A stretch of 64,000 nucleotides of DNA from Methylobacterium thuringiense (GTDB taxonomy: Bacteria > Pseudomonadota > Alphaproteobacteria > Rhizobiales > Beijerinckiaceae): the NCBI RefSeq assembly GCF_022179645.1, contig NZ_BPRA01000012.1, positions 157,488 to 221,487 of the forward strand, read 5' to 3'. Of the stretch, positions 7,990-15,685 are shown in pieces. The number at the start of each line of letters is the position of its first letter. Position 1 is the first letter of the stretch. The notes below the pieces were generated by a model. The model saw nothing but the letters and a program-made list of their open reading frames with translations. It had not been told where the DNA came from and did no database searches. A program made the position numbers and the translations under genes.

Positions 7990-9086
7990 TTCGCGGCGTC
8001 CGCCACGCGCTCCGCCGCGACCCGCACGCGCTGGCCGTTCTTGAGGAGATGCGCGCCGAGGGCGACGATGCGGTCGCCCTCGCTGAGCCCGAAGGCGATG
8101 TCGGCGCTTTCCTCGCGCATCCGGGTCACGAGCACGGGCTGGGCGGCGACGGTGCGGGTGGCGAGGTCGATCTTCCAGACGGAGGGGCCGTCCCCGCTGT
8201 CGAAGAGCGCGCCGAGAGGCACCGAAAAGCTCGCATCGTTGCCGCGCAGGCTCGCCTGCAGGGCGACGGTGACCGTGGCGCCGAGGGCCGCGGATTCGCC
8301 CGCGCCTTCCAGCACGTAGCGGGCCCGGTAGGTGCGCGTCGCCGGATCGGCCATGGCCGAGAGCTCGCGCAGATGCGCGGGGAAGCCGGCATCGTGGCTC
8401 GCATAGAGGGCGGCGGTGGCGTCCGCATGGGCCATGCGCTCGGCGCCCTCGGGCAAGAAGACCTCGGCCTCGCGGGCGCCGTCGCGGGCGAGGCGCACCA
8501 CGGTCTGGCCGGCGCCGACCACCTGTCCCGGCTCGCCGGGCACCTCCATGACGACGCCGTCGGCATCGGCCTGGAGTTCGGCATAGGCCGCCTGATTCTC
8601 GATCTGGCCGGCCTGGGCTTGCGCCGAGGCGAGTTGCGCGGCGGCGGCATCGGCGGCCGCCTTGATCTGGTCGTAGGCCTGGACCGAGACCCAGCCTTCG
8701 GCGGCGAGTTTCCGGCTGCGCTTCTCGTCGGCCGCGGTCTTGACCATCTGGGCGCGGGCCGCGTCGGCATTGGCCTTGGCCGAGGCCTGCGCCAGGGTGA
8801 AGTCGGCGTGGTCGAGGCGCATCAGCGGCTGGCCGCGCTTCACCCGGTCGCCCGGATCGGCGAGGCGCTCCAGGATCTTGCCGGCGACGCGGAAGCCGAG
8901 CGCGCTCTCGGTCCGGGCCCGCACCACGCCGGTGAAGCGCTGCGCGCCGGTCCCGCCCGGCGCCACGACGAAGCTGCGCACCAGCGGCGGCGGCGGCCCG
9001 TCGGCATCCGGCCCGCAGGAGGCGAGCGCGAGCACCGCCAGGGCCGAAACCGGCGCCAAGGGCACGAAACGCGGGAATCGAGCCAC
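7986..9086 (-). CDS. RND efflux periplasmic adaptor lipoprotein
   Basis: Membrane fusion protein linking the RND pump to an outer-membrane channel. The 366-aa product begins with a lipoprotein signal ending in the lipobox LASC, then the barrel-sandwich motif GFRVAGKILERL, an alpha-helical hairpin rich in Ala/Gln (about 95-165), the return lipoyl strand with GVVMEVPGEPGQVV, and a beta-barrel/membrane-proximal C-terminus. The GTG at 9086 is preceded by GAGGAGG at good spacing. The permease gene follows with a 4-bp overlap. Confidence 0.92.
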   Translation of the reverse strand: MARFPRFVPLAPVSALAVLALASCGPDADGPPPPLVRSFVVAPGGTGAQRFTGVVRARTESALGFRVAGKILERLADPGDRVKRGQPLMRLDHADFTLAQASAKANADAARAQMVKTAADEKRSRKLAAEGWVSVQAYDQIKAAADAAAAQLASAQAQAGQIENQAAYAELQADADGVVMEVPGEPGQVVGAGQTVVRLARDGAREAEVFLPEGAERMAHADATAALYASHDAGFPAHLRELSAMADPATRTYRARYVLEGAGESAALGATVTVALQASLRGNDASFSVPLGALFDSGDGPSVWKIDLATRTVAAQPVLVTRMREESADIAFGLSEGDRIVALGAHLLKNGQRVRVAAERVADAAK

Positions 9087-9200
9087 GCAGGGGGCCTCCT
9101 CGGGGTCGCCCGGTCAGGCGCTCGTTGGGAGACCTTGCCAAAACAGCGTTTACGGGTGGTCAACGCCGGCTTCTGGCAGCGTCCTGACTCGGACCCACCC

Positions 9201-9233
9201 CGTCATTCTCGGGCCGCGAAGCGGAACCCGGGA
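9201..9233. repeat. Short copy of an intergenic palindrome half-unit
   Basis: The segment containing GGGCCGCGAAGCGGAACCCG resembles the left arm of the larger inverted repeat at 21174-21265 (CATTCCGGGGCCGC...CGGAACCCGGAA). It sits between the adaptor gene promoter and the end of ccdA. It looks like a solitary half of a dispersed intergenic element typical of this genus; no function is visible. Confidence 0.55.
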
Positions 9234-9249
9234 TGTCGGCGGTGGTGCC

Positions 9250-9969
9250 CTAGAACCGCGTCGTCAAACGCGTCAGCCAGTCCGGCGAAGCGTCGACCAG
9301 CACGGTCTCGAGCCGCTTGTCGAAGCCGGAGACGATGACGAGGCCGGTGACGACGAGGATCGCGCCGAGCGCCGCCTTCACCCCCTTGCCGAGACTCATC
9401 ATGCGGTCGCGCCAGCGCATCAGCATCTCACGCGAAAGCATGCCGAAGACGAGGAGCGGCAGGGCCGCGCCGAGGCCGAACAGCAGCATGGTGACGGCGA
9501 CACCGCCGAGGTCCCGGCCCTGCGAGGCCAGCAGCGAGGCGGCGCCGAGGGTCGGGCCGACGCAGGGGCTCCAGACCGCGCCGAGCAGCAGGCCGACGCC
9601 GAACTGGCCGGTGAGCCCCGTGGTCGAGAATCCGCCGAAGCGGGTCTCCGTCCAGTCGCTCACCGGGCCGGCGGCGGTGGCGAGCCGGGTCTGGAGCACG
9701 GGCAGCATCAACACGAGCCCGACGCCGACCAGCAGGATTGCCGCGACGGTGCGGAAAAGGCCGGTATCGAGCCCGAGCGAGAAGCCGATGGTGGCGACGA
9801 ACAGGCCGATCGCGACGAAGGAGATCGCGAGTCCTCCCGCCAGCGCCGCCGGCCCGTACCGATGCTCGGAGGCCGCCGCGCCGAGAACCAGCGGCAGCAG
9901 CGGCAGCACGCAGGGCGAGAGCACCGAGAGGATGCCGGCGAGGAAGGCGAGGCCGAAGGTCGTGACCAT
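9250..9969 (-). CDS. ccdA: CcdA/DsbD-type membrane thiol-electron transporter
   Basis: Moves reducing equivalents from cytoplasmic thioredoxin to periplasmic thiol proteins. The 239-aa protein has about six hydrophobic helices and the two diagnostic cysteines in SPCVLPLLPL near residue 19 and WSPCVGPTLG near 135. It is the last gene of the leftward operon after the SoxYZ-like carrier and the periplasmic thioredoxin (9-bp gap), which points to it as electron source for that thioredoxin. GAGGG precedes the ATG at 9969. Confidence 0.92.
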   Translation of the reverse strand: MVTTFGLAFLAGILSVLSPCVLPLLPLVLGAAASEHRYGPAALAGGLAISFVAIGLFVATIGFSLGLDTGLFRTVAAILLVGVGLVLMLPVLQTRLATAAGPVSDWTETRFGGFSTTGLTGQFGVGLLLGAVWSPCVGPTLGAASLLASQGRDLGGVAVTMLLFGLGAALPLLVFGMLSREMLMRWRDRMMSLGKGVKAALGAILVVTGLVIVSGFDKRLETVLVDASPDWLTRLTTRF

Positions 9970-9978
9970 GGCAGGCCC

Positions 9979-10371
9979 TCAGAGCGCCTTCTCGACCAGC
10001 CCCTCGATCCATTCCGGCTGGGTCTCGCCGACCGAGCGGCCGACTTCCTTGTCGCCCTTGTAGGCGATCAGCGTGCTTTGGGTGCGGGCGTTGAAGCTGC
10101 GCAGGGCCGGTTTCTGGCTGTCGAAGTCGATGTCGAAGATCTGCAGGTCCTTGAAGCGCGGATCCTTCAGGATCCCGGCCAGGATCGGCTTCTGGGTCTT
10201 GCAGATCGGGCACCAGGGCGCGCTGACCTCGACGAGGATCGGCTTGCCGGCCTTCTGCGCGGCCTCGAAGGCCTCGGGCGTGTAGGCGACGCTCTCGCCG
10301 GCCCGGGCGGAGGGCGCGAGGCCGAAGGCGAGGAGCGCCGCGAGGGCGAGGGTGGTTCGGCGTGGGATCAT
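9979..10371 (-). CDS. Periplasmic thioredoxin-fold protein (CPIC active site)
   Basis: A 130-aa protein with a cleavable signal peptide (LALAALLAFGLAPSARA) and a thioredoxin fold containing SAPWCPICK, a CxxC active site, near residues 46-52. The rest keeps the thioredoxin strand/helix pattern with a TLIAYKGDKEVG segment after the usual cis-Pro position, where Thr-Leu is seen instead of a clear Pro. It lies between the SoxYZ-like carrier (44-bp gap) and ccdA, so it probably relays electrons from CcdA to the carrier cysteine in the periplasm. That relay is inference from gene order. Confidence 0.9.
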   Translation of the reverse strand: MIPRRTTLALAALLAFGLAPSARAGESVAYTPEAFEAAQKAGKPILVEVSAPWCPICKTQKPILAGILKDPRFKDLQIFDIDFDSQKPALRSFNARTQSTLIAYKGDKEVGRSVGETQPEWIEGLVEKAL

Positions 10372-10415
10372 GGTCGGACCCGCTTCGAGGGGTTTCGGGG
10401 GAACGCGCGAACGGC

Positions 10416-11237
10416 TCAGTTGCTCGGCGCGGGTGCGGGGAAGCTGTGCTCCCAGCGGCCGCCCTGGTTGTCGGAGGCGACGACCTTGATCGGCCCCTTG
10501 CCCTCGGGAATGTAGGCGAAGTTGATCACCGGGTTCGACGCGATCGAGATGTCGCCGTCCATGGTGAAGACGGATCGGTCGCCGTAGGACACGGCGATCG
10601 TCTGGATGAAGCGGGCGGGAGTGTAGTCCCGCGTGACCTGGTTCATCTGCATCCCCGAAAAGTTCGGGTGGCGGATCATCAGGGTGGCCTGGACCGGCTT
10701 GCCGGGCGCCTGCTCGCCGAACTTCACGCGCATGTCGCCCATGCCCTGCATCGCCTCCTCGTCGCTCATGCCCATCGGGGCCGAGCAGCCGCCGGAGGCC
10801 TTGAGATACTGGGTCGCCTCGTAGAGCCGCCCGTCCTTGGTCTCGGCGACGGCGTGGACGTCGGAGTAGTTGTTGACCCGCACCCGCAGCTTGACCGAGC
10901 TCGGGTCGGCGGCGGGGCCGAAGACGAAATGCGCGGCATACGGCGTCGGGTTGTCGTCGATGATGAAGGAGACGCCCTTGATCGCGTCCTTGTCGGGCAT
11001 GGTCAGGGTGATCGGCACCAGCGAGGCGTCCTCCGCGCGCTGCGGCGCGTCGATCTTTACGACGGATTCGGTGCGCTCGATCGCCCTGTCGCCGAAGATC
11101 GTCTCGCGGATCTCCTTCCAGCGCGACGCGCGGGTGGCCTCGTCGTCGCCCGCGGCGGCGTTGGCCGCGAGTGTGCCGGCGAGCAGGGAGGCCGCGAACA
11201 AGGCCGGCAGCACGGCATGGCGGTGTGAGAGACCCAT
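10416..11237 (-). CDS. SoxYZ-like carrier protein (quinoprotein dehydrogenase-associated type)
   Basis: A 273-aa periplasmic protein with signal peptide (ALFAASLLAGTLAANAAA). The N-terminal half is SoxY-like: an Ig-like fold, then YLKASGGCSAPMG, where the cysteine corresponds to the swinging-arm Cys of SoxY. It is fused to a SoxZ-like C-terminal half (TLMIRHPNFSGMQMNQVTRD). This fused family is known to occur beside PQQ alcohol dehydrogenases in methylotrophs; none is in this window. In SoxY the Cys is near the C-terminal GGCGG, whereas here it is internal because of the fusion. First gene of an operon with thioredoxin and ccdA; a CRP-like palindrome lies about 83 bp upstream. Confidence 0.9.
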   Translation of the reverse strand: MGLSHRHAVLPALFAASLLAGTLAANAAAGDDEATRASRWKEIRETIFGDRAIERTESVVKIDAPQRAEDASLVPITLTMPDKDAIKGVSFIIDDNPTPYAAHFVFGPAADPSSVKLRVRVNNYSDVHAVAETKDGRLYEATQYLKASGGCSAPMGMSDEEAMQGMGDMRVKFGEQAPGKPVQATLMIRHPNFSGMQMNQVTRDYTPARFIQTIAVSYGDRSVFTMDGDISIASNPVINFAYIPEGKGPIKVVASDNQGGRWEHSFPAPAPSN

Positions 11238-11319
11238 GGCAGCGTTTCCTCGTCTCGGCTCCCGCTCTTCGTCGGGAGGCCTTCTGAGGTTACTCTTATG
11301 CCTGCGCCGCCGGCCTGTC

Positions 11320-11335
11320 TGTGACCCAGGTCACC
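11320..11335. promoter_or_regulatory. CRP/FNR-type operator candidate
   Basis: The sequence TGTGACCCAGGTCACC fits TGTGA-N6-TCAC(A) with one end mismatch and contains a perfect GTGAC/GTCAC inverted repeat. It lies between the divergent SoxYZ-like operon and the Crp/Fnr regulator gene, 83 bp and 145 bp from their starts. The regulator's recognition helix (VREVVSR) has the Arg and Glu positions that in CRP contact TGTGA, so autoregulation and control of the operon are plausible. Confidence 0.6.
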
Positions 11336-11479
11336 GAAGCGCCGAACTCTGCAACGTCCGGTATTCTGGGCCGATCCGGAAAGTGATATGCCGGATCGCC
11401 GACCCTGTCGGCGGGATAGACCTACGAAAGAATGGCCGGCCGATCACGCCATCGGACCGGCGACAGGCGGGTGCCAGGG

Positions 11480-12154
11480 ATGCCGGACAGCCACCAGATC
11501 GAGCGCTGGATCGAGCGCTTTCCGCTCATCCGAAATTTCTCGGCCTCCCATCTCCAGATCGCGCGGGGCACCGTGCATTTCCCGGTCCTGGAGGCGAACG
11601 CCGTCGCCTACGAACGCGAAGGCCCCTGCGCCGACTACCTGATGTGCATCGACGGGCGCACCCGTGTCTTCCGGATGTCGGAAGCGGGCCGCGAGATGCT
11701 GATCTACAAGGTCGTTGGCGGCGGCACCTGCGTGCTCACCACGCAATGCCTGCTCTCGGGCGGCACTTTCCCCGCCGAGAGCATCGCCGAGGCGCGCACC
11801 GAACTGGCCGCCCTGCCGACGGACACGTTCCGCCAGCTCATGGCCGAGAGCGCCGAATTCCGCGCCTTCGTGCTCGACGACTACACCAAGCTCCTGTCCA
11901 GCCTGTTCACCCTGGTGGACGACATCGCCTTCGCGCCGCTGGAGCAGCGCCTCGCCCGCCGCCTGCTGGTGGAGGCGGATGCCGGCGGCATCGTCGCCAA
12001 GACCCATCAAGGCCTCGCCTCCGACCTCGGCAGCGTGCGCGAGGTAGTCAGCCGCATCTTGGGCGAATGGGCCGAGGGCGGCCTTGTGGTGCTGCGCCGC
12101 GGCCAGATCGAGATCGCCGACCGGGCCGGGCTCGCGACGTTGAGGGGCAATTAG
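11480..12154 (+). CDS. Crp/Fnr-family transcriptional regulator
   Basis: A 224-aa regulator with an N-terminal cyclic-nucleotide-binding-fold domain and a C-terminal winged helix (LASDLGSVREVVSRILGEW). The recognition helix combines CRP-like R-E with FNR-like S-R. Cysteines at CADYLMC and TCVLTTQC lie in the sensor domain but not in the FNR N-terminal iron-sulfur arrangement, so a redox or other signal is possible but unproven. The ATG at 11480 is chosen; a GTG at 11471 is an alternative. It is divergent from the SoxYZ-like/thioredoxin/CcdA operon, its likely target. Confidence 0.88.
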   Translation: MPDSHQIERWIERFPLIRNFSASHLQIARGTVHFPVLEANAVAYEREGPCADYLMCIDGRTRVFRMSEAGREMLIYKVVGGGTCVLTTQCLLSGGTFPAESIAEARTELAALPTDTFRQLMAESAEFRAFVLDDYTKLLSSLFTLVDDIAFAPLEQRLARRLLVEADAGGIVAKTHQGLASDLGSVREVVSRILGEWAEGGLVVLRRGQIEIADRAGLATLRGN

Positions 12155-12223
12155 AGGCCGATTCGACGCCGACTGCGCGTGTTCTATCTTGGTTCGGAGA
12201 GCCACGCGTGGCATGAGACCGCT

Positions 12224-12421
12224 ATGAACGATAACGAGACGCACCCCTACACCCTGGAGATCATCCCGCCGAAGGCCGACGGGGGCTCATATCAGTGGGC
12301 GATCCGCAAGCACGGCAAGCTGGCCCAGCGCTCCGATCGCAACCACCACTCCGAGGCCAAGGCCCGCGAGAACGGCATGGCGCAGATCGAGAAGTTGCTC
12401 TCGGGCTTCGGCGACCGCTAG
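12224..12421 (+). CDS. Small conserved-looking hypothetical protein (65 aa)
   Basis: Starts MNDNETHPYTLEIIPPKAD, charged and soluble, with a Trp in YQWAIRKHGKLAQRSDR and ends at TAG 12419-12421. The pattern (WAIRKHGKLAQRSDR, then SEAKARENG) resembles small DUF proteins common in this group that describe a query-like beta-strand/helix fold; I do not know a function. It lies 69 bp after the Crp/Fnr gene on the same strand and is followed directly by a large hairpin that could terminate transcription. Confidence 0.7.
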   Translation: MNDNETHPYTLEIIPPKADGGSYQWAIRKHGKLAQRSDRNHHSEAKARENGMAQIEKLLSGFGDR

Positions 12422-12536
12422 ATCACGCTGCGTTTTGATCGAATCGATCAGAACGCAGAAAACGTGATCGTTTCAAAAGTTTAGAGCAGGCTTCGCGCGA
12501 AAAACCGTTCCCGCTTTTTCGCAAGCCAGCTCTAGG
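12421..12536. repeat. Two adjacent intergenic palindromes (REP-like)
   Basis: First unit 12421-12469: GATCACG pairs with CGTGATC and, inside it, CTGCGTTTTGATCGA pairs with TCGATCAGAACGCAG with one mismatch. Second unit 12481-12536: GAGCAGGCTTCGCGCG...AAAAA pairs imperfectly with TTTTTCGCAAGCCAGCTC. Such palindromes recur between genes in Methylobacterium-type genomes. The first starts on the stop codon of the small gene and may end its transcript. The whole 12422-12936 interval has no convincing gene. Confidence 0.75.
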
Positions 12537-12546
12537 CCGGATCGTC

Positions 12547-12577
12547 GACGGCACGGTGGCGTGTCCGCCGTGCCGTC
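12547..12577. repeat. GC-rich hairpin
   Basis: GACGGCACGGTGG (12547-12559) pairs with CCGCCGTGCCGTC (12565-12577) with one T/C difference and a 5-nt loop. It is the third of four strong stems in the non-coding interval before the GGDEF gene. Confidence 0.7.
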
Positions 12578-12598
12578 GCTCCGCCTCGCCGTCACGAA

Positions 12599-12653
12599 CA
12601 CGGCAACGCCACCCGTAGCCAACGCAGGTCTGGCTCCGGGTGGCGTTGCCGTG
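12599..12653. repeat. Perfect 17-bp inverted repeat with extended stem
   Basis: CACGGCAACGCCACCCG (12599-12615) is the exact reverse complement of 12637-12653. After one mismatch the stem continues with AGCCA/TGGCT, leaving a 9-nt loop, so a stem of 22 paired bases is possible. Neither strand has a T-run after it. It could be an RNA structure, a transposon-derived relic or a protein binding site. After it, 12654-12936 holds only weaker repeats (one resembling TCCGGAAAACCGACTTCCAG) and presumably the promoter of the next gene. Confidence 0.8.
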
Positions 12654-12936
12654 CGCGCTGCGGATTGTGGCGCGACGGCGTCCCGGCGGTTTTCGCCTGC
12701 GCTCCAGCCGTCGAGAAGCGAGGACACACGTATCGTTCAAGGATCAGCCGCCAGCGATGTGCTGCAAACGGCCCGGCAAGCGCGGCCGCAAGACACGAAT
12801 TCCGGAAAACCGACTTCCAGTTTTCGCATCGAATTTTCGTGAATTGCCGCCGTATGCTTGTCGTCGGGCGAACAGTTCGTAAAGCTTGGTACCGTTAGCT
12901 TCGAGCGTCTTCACCCACCGCCCGCGAGGCCGTGCC

Positions 12937-14160
12937 ATGCCCGCCGAGGCAACGATGCGTGAGCCTGAGCGGCTGATCGCGCTCGACCGTTACGACATCC
13001 TCGACACGCCCGCCGAGGAGGCCTTCGACCGGATCACGCGGCTGACGCGGCGGATCTTCGACGTGCCGATGTCGACCATCACGCTGATCGACGGGCACCG
13101 CCAGTGGTTCAAGTCCCGGGCCGGCATCGCCGCCTGCGAGACGGCGCGGGGGCCGGCCCTGTGCAACGTCGCCATCAGGGAGCACCGCGCGCTGATCGTG
13201 CCCGACACGCTGGAAGACCCACGCTTCGCCGCCAACGCCTTCGTCGTCGGCGATCCGGGAATTCGGTTCTATGCGGGCGTCCCCCTGCTGACCCCGGAAG
13301 GGCACGGAATCGGCACGCTCTGCGCGATGGATACCAGGCCGCGCAGCTTCCTCGACGACCAGATCGACACACTCACCGATCTCGGGCGAATCGTGATGAG
13401 CGAGTTGGAATTGCGGCTTCTCGCCATGACGGACGGCCTGACCGGCACCCTGTCCCGCCGCGCCTTCCGTGAGGAGTTTTCCCGCGCCTTCGCCCTGGCC
13501 CATCGGCACCGGCACGACCTCTCCTGCATCATGATCGACCTCGACCACTTCAAGTCGGTCAACGACCGGCATGGCCACGCGATCGGCGACGTGGTTCTGG
13601 CCGCAGCGACGGCCGCCTGCCGCGAGGAACTCCGCAAGTCCGACGCCTTCGGCCGGATGGGCGGCGAGGAGTTCGCGGTCCTGCTGCCCTATACGAGCCT
13701 GCCCTCGGCGTTGCGGGTGGCCGAGAAGCTCAGGGCGGCGATCGCGGATCAGCGGACCCCGACGCCCGACGGCCCGCTACAGGTGACCGCAAGCTTCGGC
13801 GTCGCGGCCCTCGATGGCGCCACCACCGAGATGGACGCCCTGCTGCAGAACGCCGACGCCGCCCTCTACGCGGCCAAGCACGAGGGCCGGAATCGCTGCC
13901 GCGCCGCCGACCCCGTGGAGACCGCCGGGCCGGCGACCCGGCGCCGGGTGCTGAAGGCCGGCCAGATCTCGTTCGACGGCGGCCGCTGCGCCATCGACTG
14001 CACGGTCCGCAGCCTCTCCGACGAGAGCGCCTCCCTCAAGATCGGCACGACGATCGGCCTGCCCGAGACCTTCAAGCTCCTGATCGCGGCCGACGGTCTG
14101 TCGCGCCGGTGCCGTATCGTCACGCGGGCGGAGCAAATGCTGGACGTGGCGTTCGTTTGA
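12937..14160 (+). CDS. Diguanylate cyclase with GAF sensor and degenerate PilZ-like tail
   Basis: Makes cyclic-di-GMP. Order: GAF domain (about 10-155, typical YDILDTPAEEAFDRITRLTR start and FYAGVPLLTPEG), GGDEF domain (about 165-325) with active-site GGEEF preceded exactly five residues earlier by the inhibitory site RKSD, then a C-terminal segment (RRRVLKAGQISFDGG...CTVRSLSDESASL) resembling PilZ-like regions in this genus but lacking the full c-di-GMP motif. Length 407 aa from the ATG at 12937; 12955 is an alternative with GAGG at good spacing. No membrane segment, so cytoplasmic. The intact I-site predicts product inhibition. Confidence 0.92.
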   Translation: MPAEATMREPERLIALDRYDILDTPAEEAFDRITRLTRRIFDVPMSTITLIDGHRQWFKSRAGIAACETARGPALCNVAIREHRALIVPDTLEDPRFAANAFVVGDPGIRFYAGVPLLTPEGHGIGTLCAMDTRPRSFLDDQIDTLTDLGRIVMSELELRLLAMTDGLTGTLSRRAFREEFSRAFALAHRHRHDLSCIMIDLDHFKSVNDRHGHAIGDVVLAAATAACREELRKSDAFGRMGGEEFAVLLPYTSLPSALRVAEKLRAAIADQRTPTPDGPLQVTASFGVAALDGATTEMDALLQNADAALYAAKHEGRNRCRAADPVETAGPATRRRVLKAGQISFDGGRCAIDCTVRSLSDESASLKIGTTIGLPETFKLLIAADGLSRRCRIVTRAEQMLDVAFV

Positions 14161-14255
14161 GGGATCGGGTTGCCCGGAGGTCATCACGATACAGACGGCG
14201 GTAGGCTTCGACTCTATCAACCGTCGTCCATCCTAGCCGCCGGCATGACCGACGC

Positions 14256-15404
14256 TCAGGCGCGCTCGACCCGATCGCCGAATTCGTCCGGATGGAGCTC
14301 CACAAGCGGTATTGGAGCCGGCCTGCTCGTCGGGTAGGGGCTCGCCTCGAGCCGCCAGTCCGCGGACCAGAAGCATGCGTTCGGCGGCCCTCGCCCGATG
14401 AGCCGGATCTGGACCTCGGTATCCTGGACGCGCGGCTTGCAGGACGCCCAGATCCGCTGCCAGCATTCCCGCTTCGAGAGATCGGCATCGAAGTAGCCGT
14501 ACCGAACCGGCAGGAAGTCGATCGCGACGCGGGTGCCGGCGAAGTCGGCCGGCAACCAGATCCAGGCCGAGAAGGCGTACATCTCTCCGCTTCGCAGTTT
14601 GCGCGCGGAGGCGGAGGCCAGGACGACTTCGTCCGAAGACAGCAGATGGATCGACGGATCCGACCGGTCCCGGCCCTCGCGATCGAAGGGCTCGCAAGGC
14701 GCCTCCGCATCGTCCGCCGGCTCAGGCTCGGCATCTTGGCCGTGCACGAGGGCGTGGGCTCGTCCGCACACGGTCAGCCAGTCTTCGAGCGGAACGGAAC
14801 CGCTTCGTCGAAAGAGCACCGCCGTGTCGATCGTCGCCTCGATGATGCCGTCCGCCCTCCATCCGACATCGCCAGCGCGGCGGCGATCGGTCGGCGCGAC
14901 GATCGACAGCAGGGTGGCGGGGCCGTGCCGCCTCAGGGCGCGGGCGAGATTCTCGGTCTCGTCGGCGTCACCGACCTCGTTCCGAACGAAGATCTTCTGG
15001 CCCGCAGCCAAGTCCTCCAAGAAGCGCTCTTTGAGATACCGAACCTTCTTGTATTCCCGGTCGACGATCGCACTCGGCTCGGTTTGTGAGGCAAGGCAAC
15101 AGGTATTGTAGGAAAAACCGTAGCGTGTACTACGGCAAAACAGGTGGTCCTCCGGACCCTCGAAGATCGAGAGATCGCCCTCCGCTCCGTATTCGATGAA
15201 ATCAGTATCCAGAGCTGCGATCAGTTCATTTATCGGGGCCGATGTGAAGCGAAAAAGCCCCAACGGTTCCAGACCCCAATAACGCTGGACCAGCCCGAAC
15301 TCGCAATCGTAGCCGATGCTCTCGAAATCGAGGAGCAAATGCCTGTTCTCGGCAAAGCCGGTCTTATTTTTTATCCATTGAACCGACCTGGATAATACCG
15401 ACAC
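14256..15404 (-). CDS. Hypothetical protein with CEFGLVQR motif
   Basis: A 382-aa soluble protein. The N-terminal part has the striking FESIGYDCEFGLVQRYWG then EPLGLFRF, a signature seen in conserved hypotheticals of Methylobacterium and acetic acid bacteria and reminiscent of DUF1796-like putative cysteine peptidases, but I cannot confirm a catalytic triad. The C-terminal half looks like a beta-rich carbohydrate-binding-type domain (SGEMYAFSAWIWLPADFAG; IRLIGRGPPNACFWSADWRLE). Start is GTG at 15404; no ATG is available nearby. It may be glycan-linked, but that is a guess. Upstream, 15405-15685 is unusually AT-rich and has no gene. Confidence 0.75.
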   Translation of the reverse strand: MSVLSRSVQWIKNKTGFAENRHLLLDFESIGYDCEFGLVQRYWGLEPLGLFRFTSAPINELIAALDTDFIEYGAEGDLSIFEGPEDHLFCRSTRYGFSYNTCCLASQTEPSAIVDREYKKVRYLKERFLEDLAAGQKIFVRNEVGDADETENLARALRRHGPATLLSIVAPTDRRRAGDVGWRADGIIEATIDTAVLFRRSGSVPLEDWLTVCGRAHALVHGQDAEPEPADDAEAPCEPFDREGRDRSDPSIHLLSSDEVVLASASARKLRSGEMYAFSAWIWLPADFAGTRVAIDFLPVRYGYFDADLSKRECWQRIWASCKPRVQDTEVQIRLIGRGPPNACFWSADWRLEASPYPTSRPAPIPLVELHPDEFGDRVERA

Positions 15405-15685
15405 CTTGGCCCTGCAAAACCGAAGTCGTATCTATTGAGATCGCGACAGAATTTAGAAGTTTATTATGCTTATCGTTCGGCCTTGTCGTGTCAAGAGTTC
15501 GGATCTGCGTGAGGACCGCTTCCGCGCCTGAATTCAGTTCTTCTTGTCGAAGGGCAACAGTGCGGCTCCGGCGACCGGGCCGCTGCCGAGCCCGGCAATC
15601 TCGTCTCTGCCGTCGCGAGCGCGCTACGCGCCGGACGATCCTGTCGGCCTCGACCGGGTTGTATCCGCCCGGTCGAAGGGGCGTC

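Noticed and set aside
7990-9141. Open extension of the RND permease frame into the adaptor gene
   Set aside because: The extension is Arg-rich out-of-frame sequence of the adaptor; the permease begins at the ATG at 7989, coupled to the adaptor stop.
12886-12936. Earlier ATG (12886) as start of the GGDEF protein
   Set aside because: It adds a short non-family-like leader; GAGG-preceded starts at 12937/12955 directly before the GAF domain fit better.
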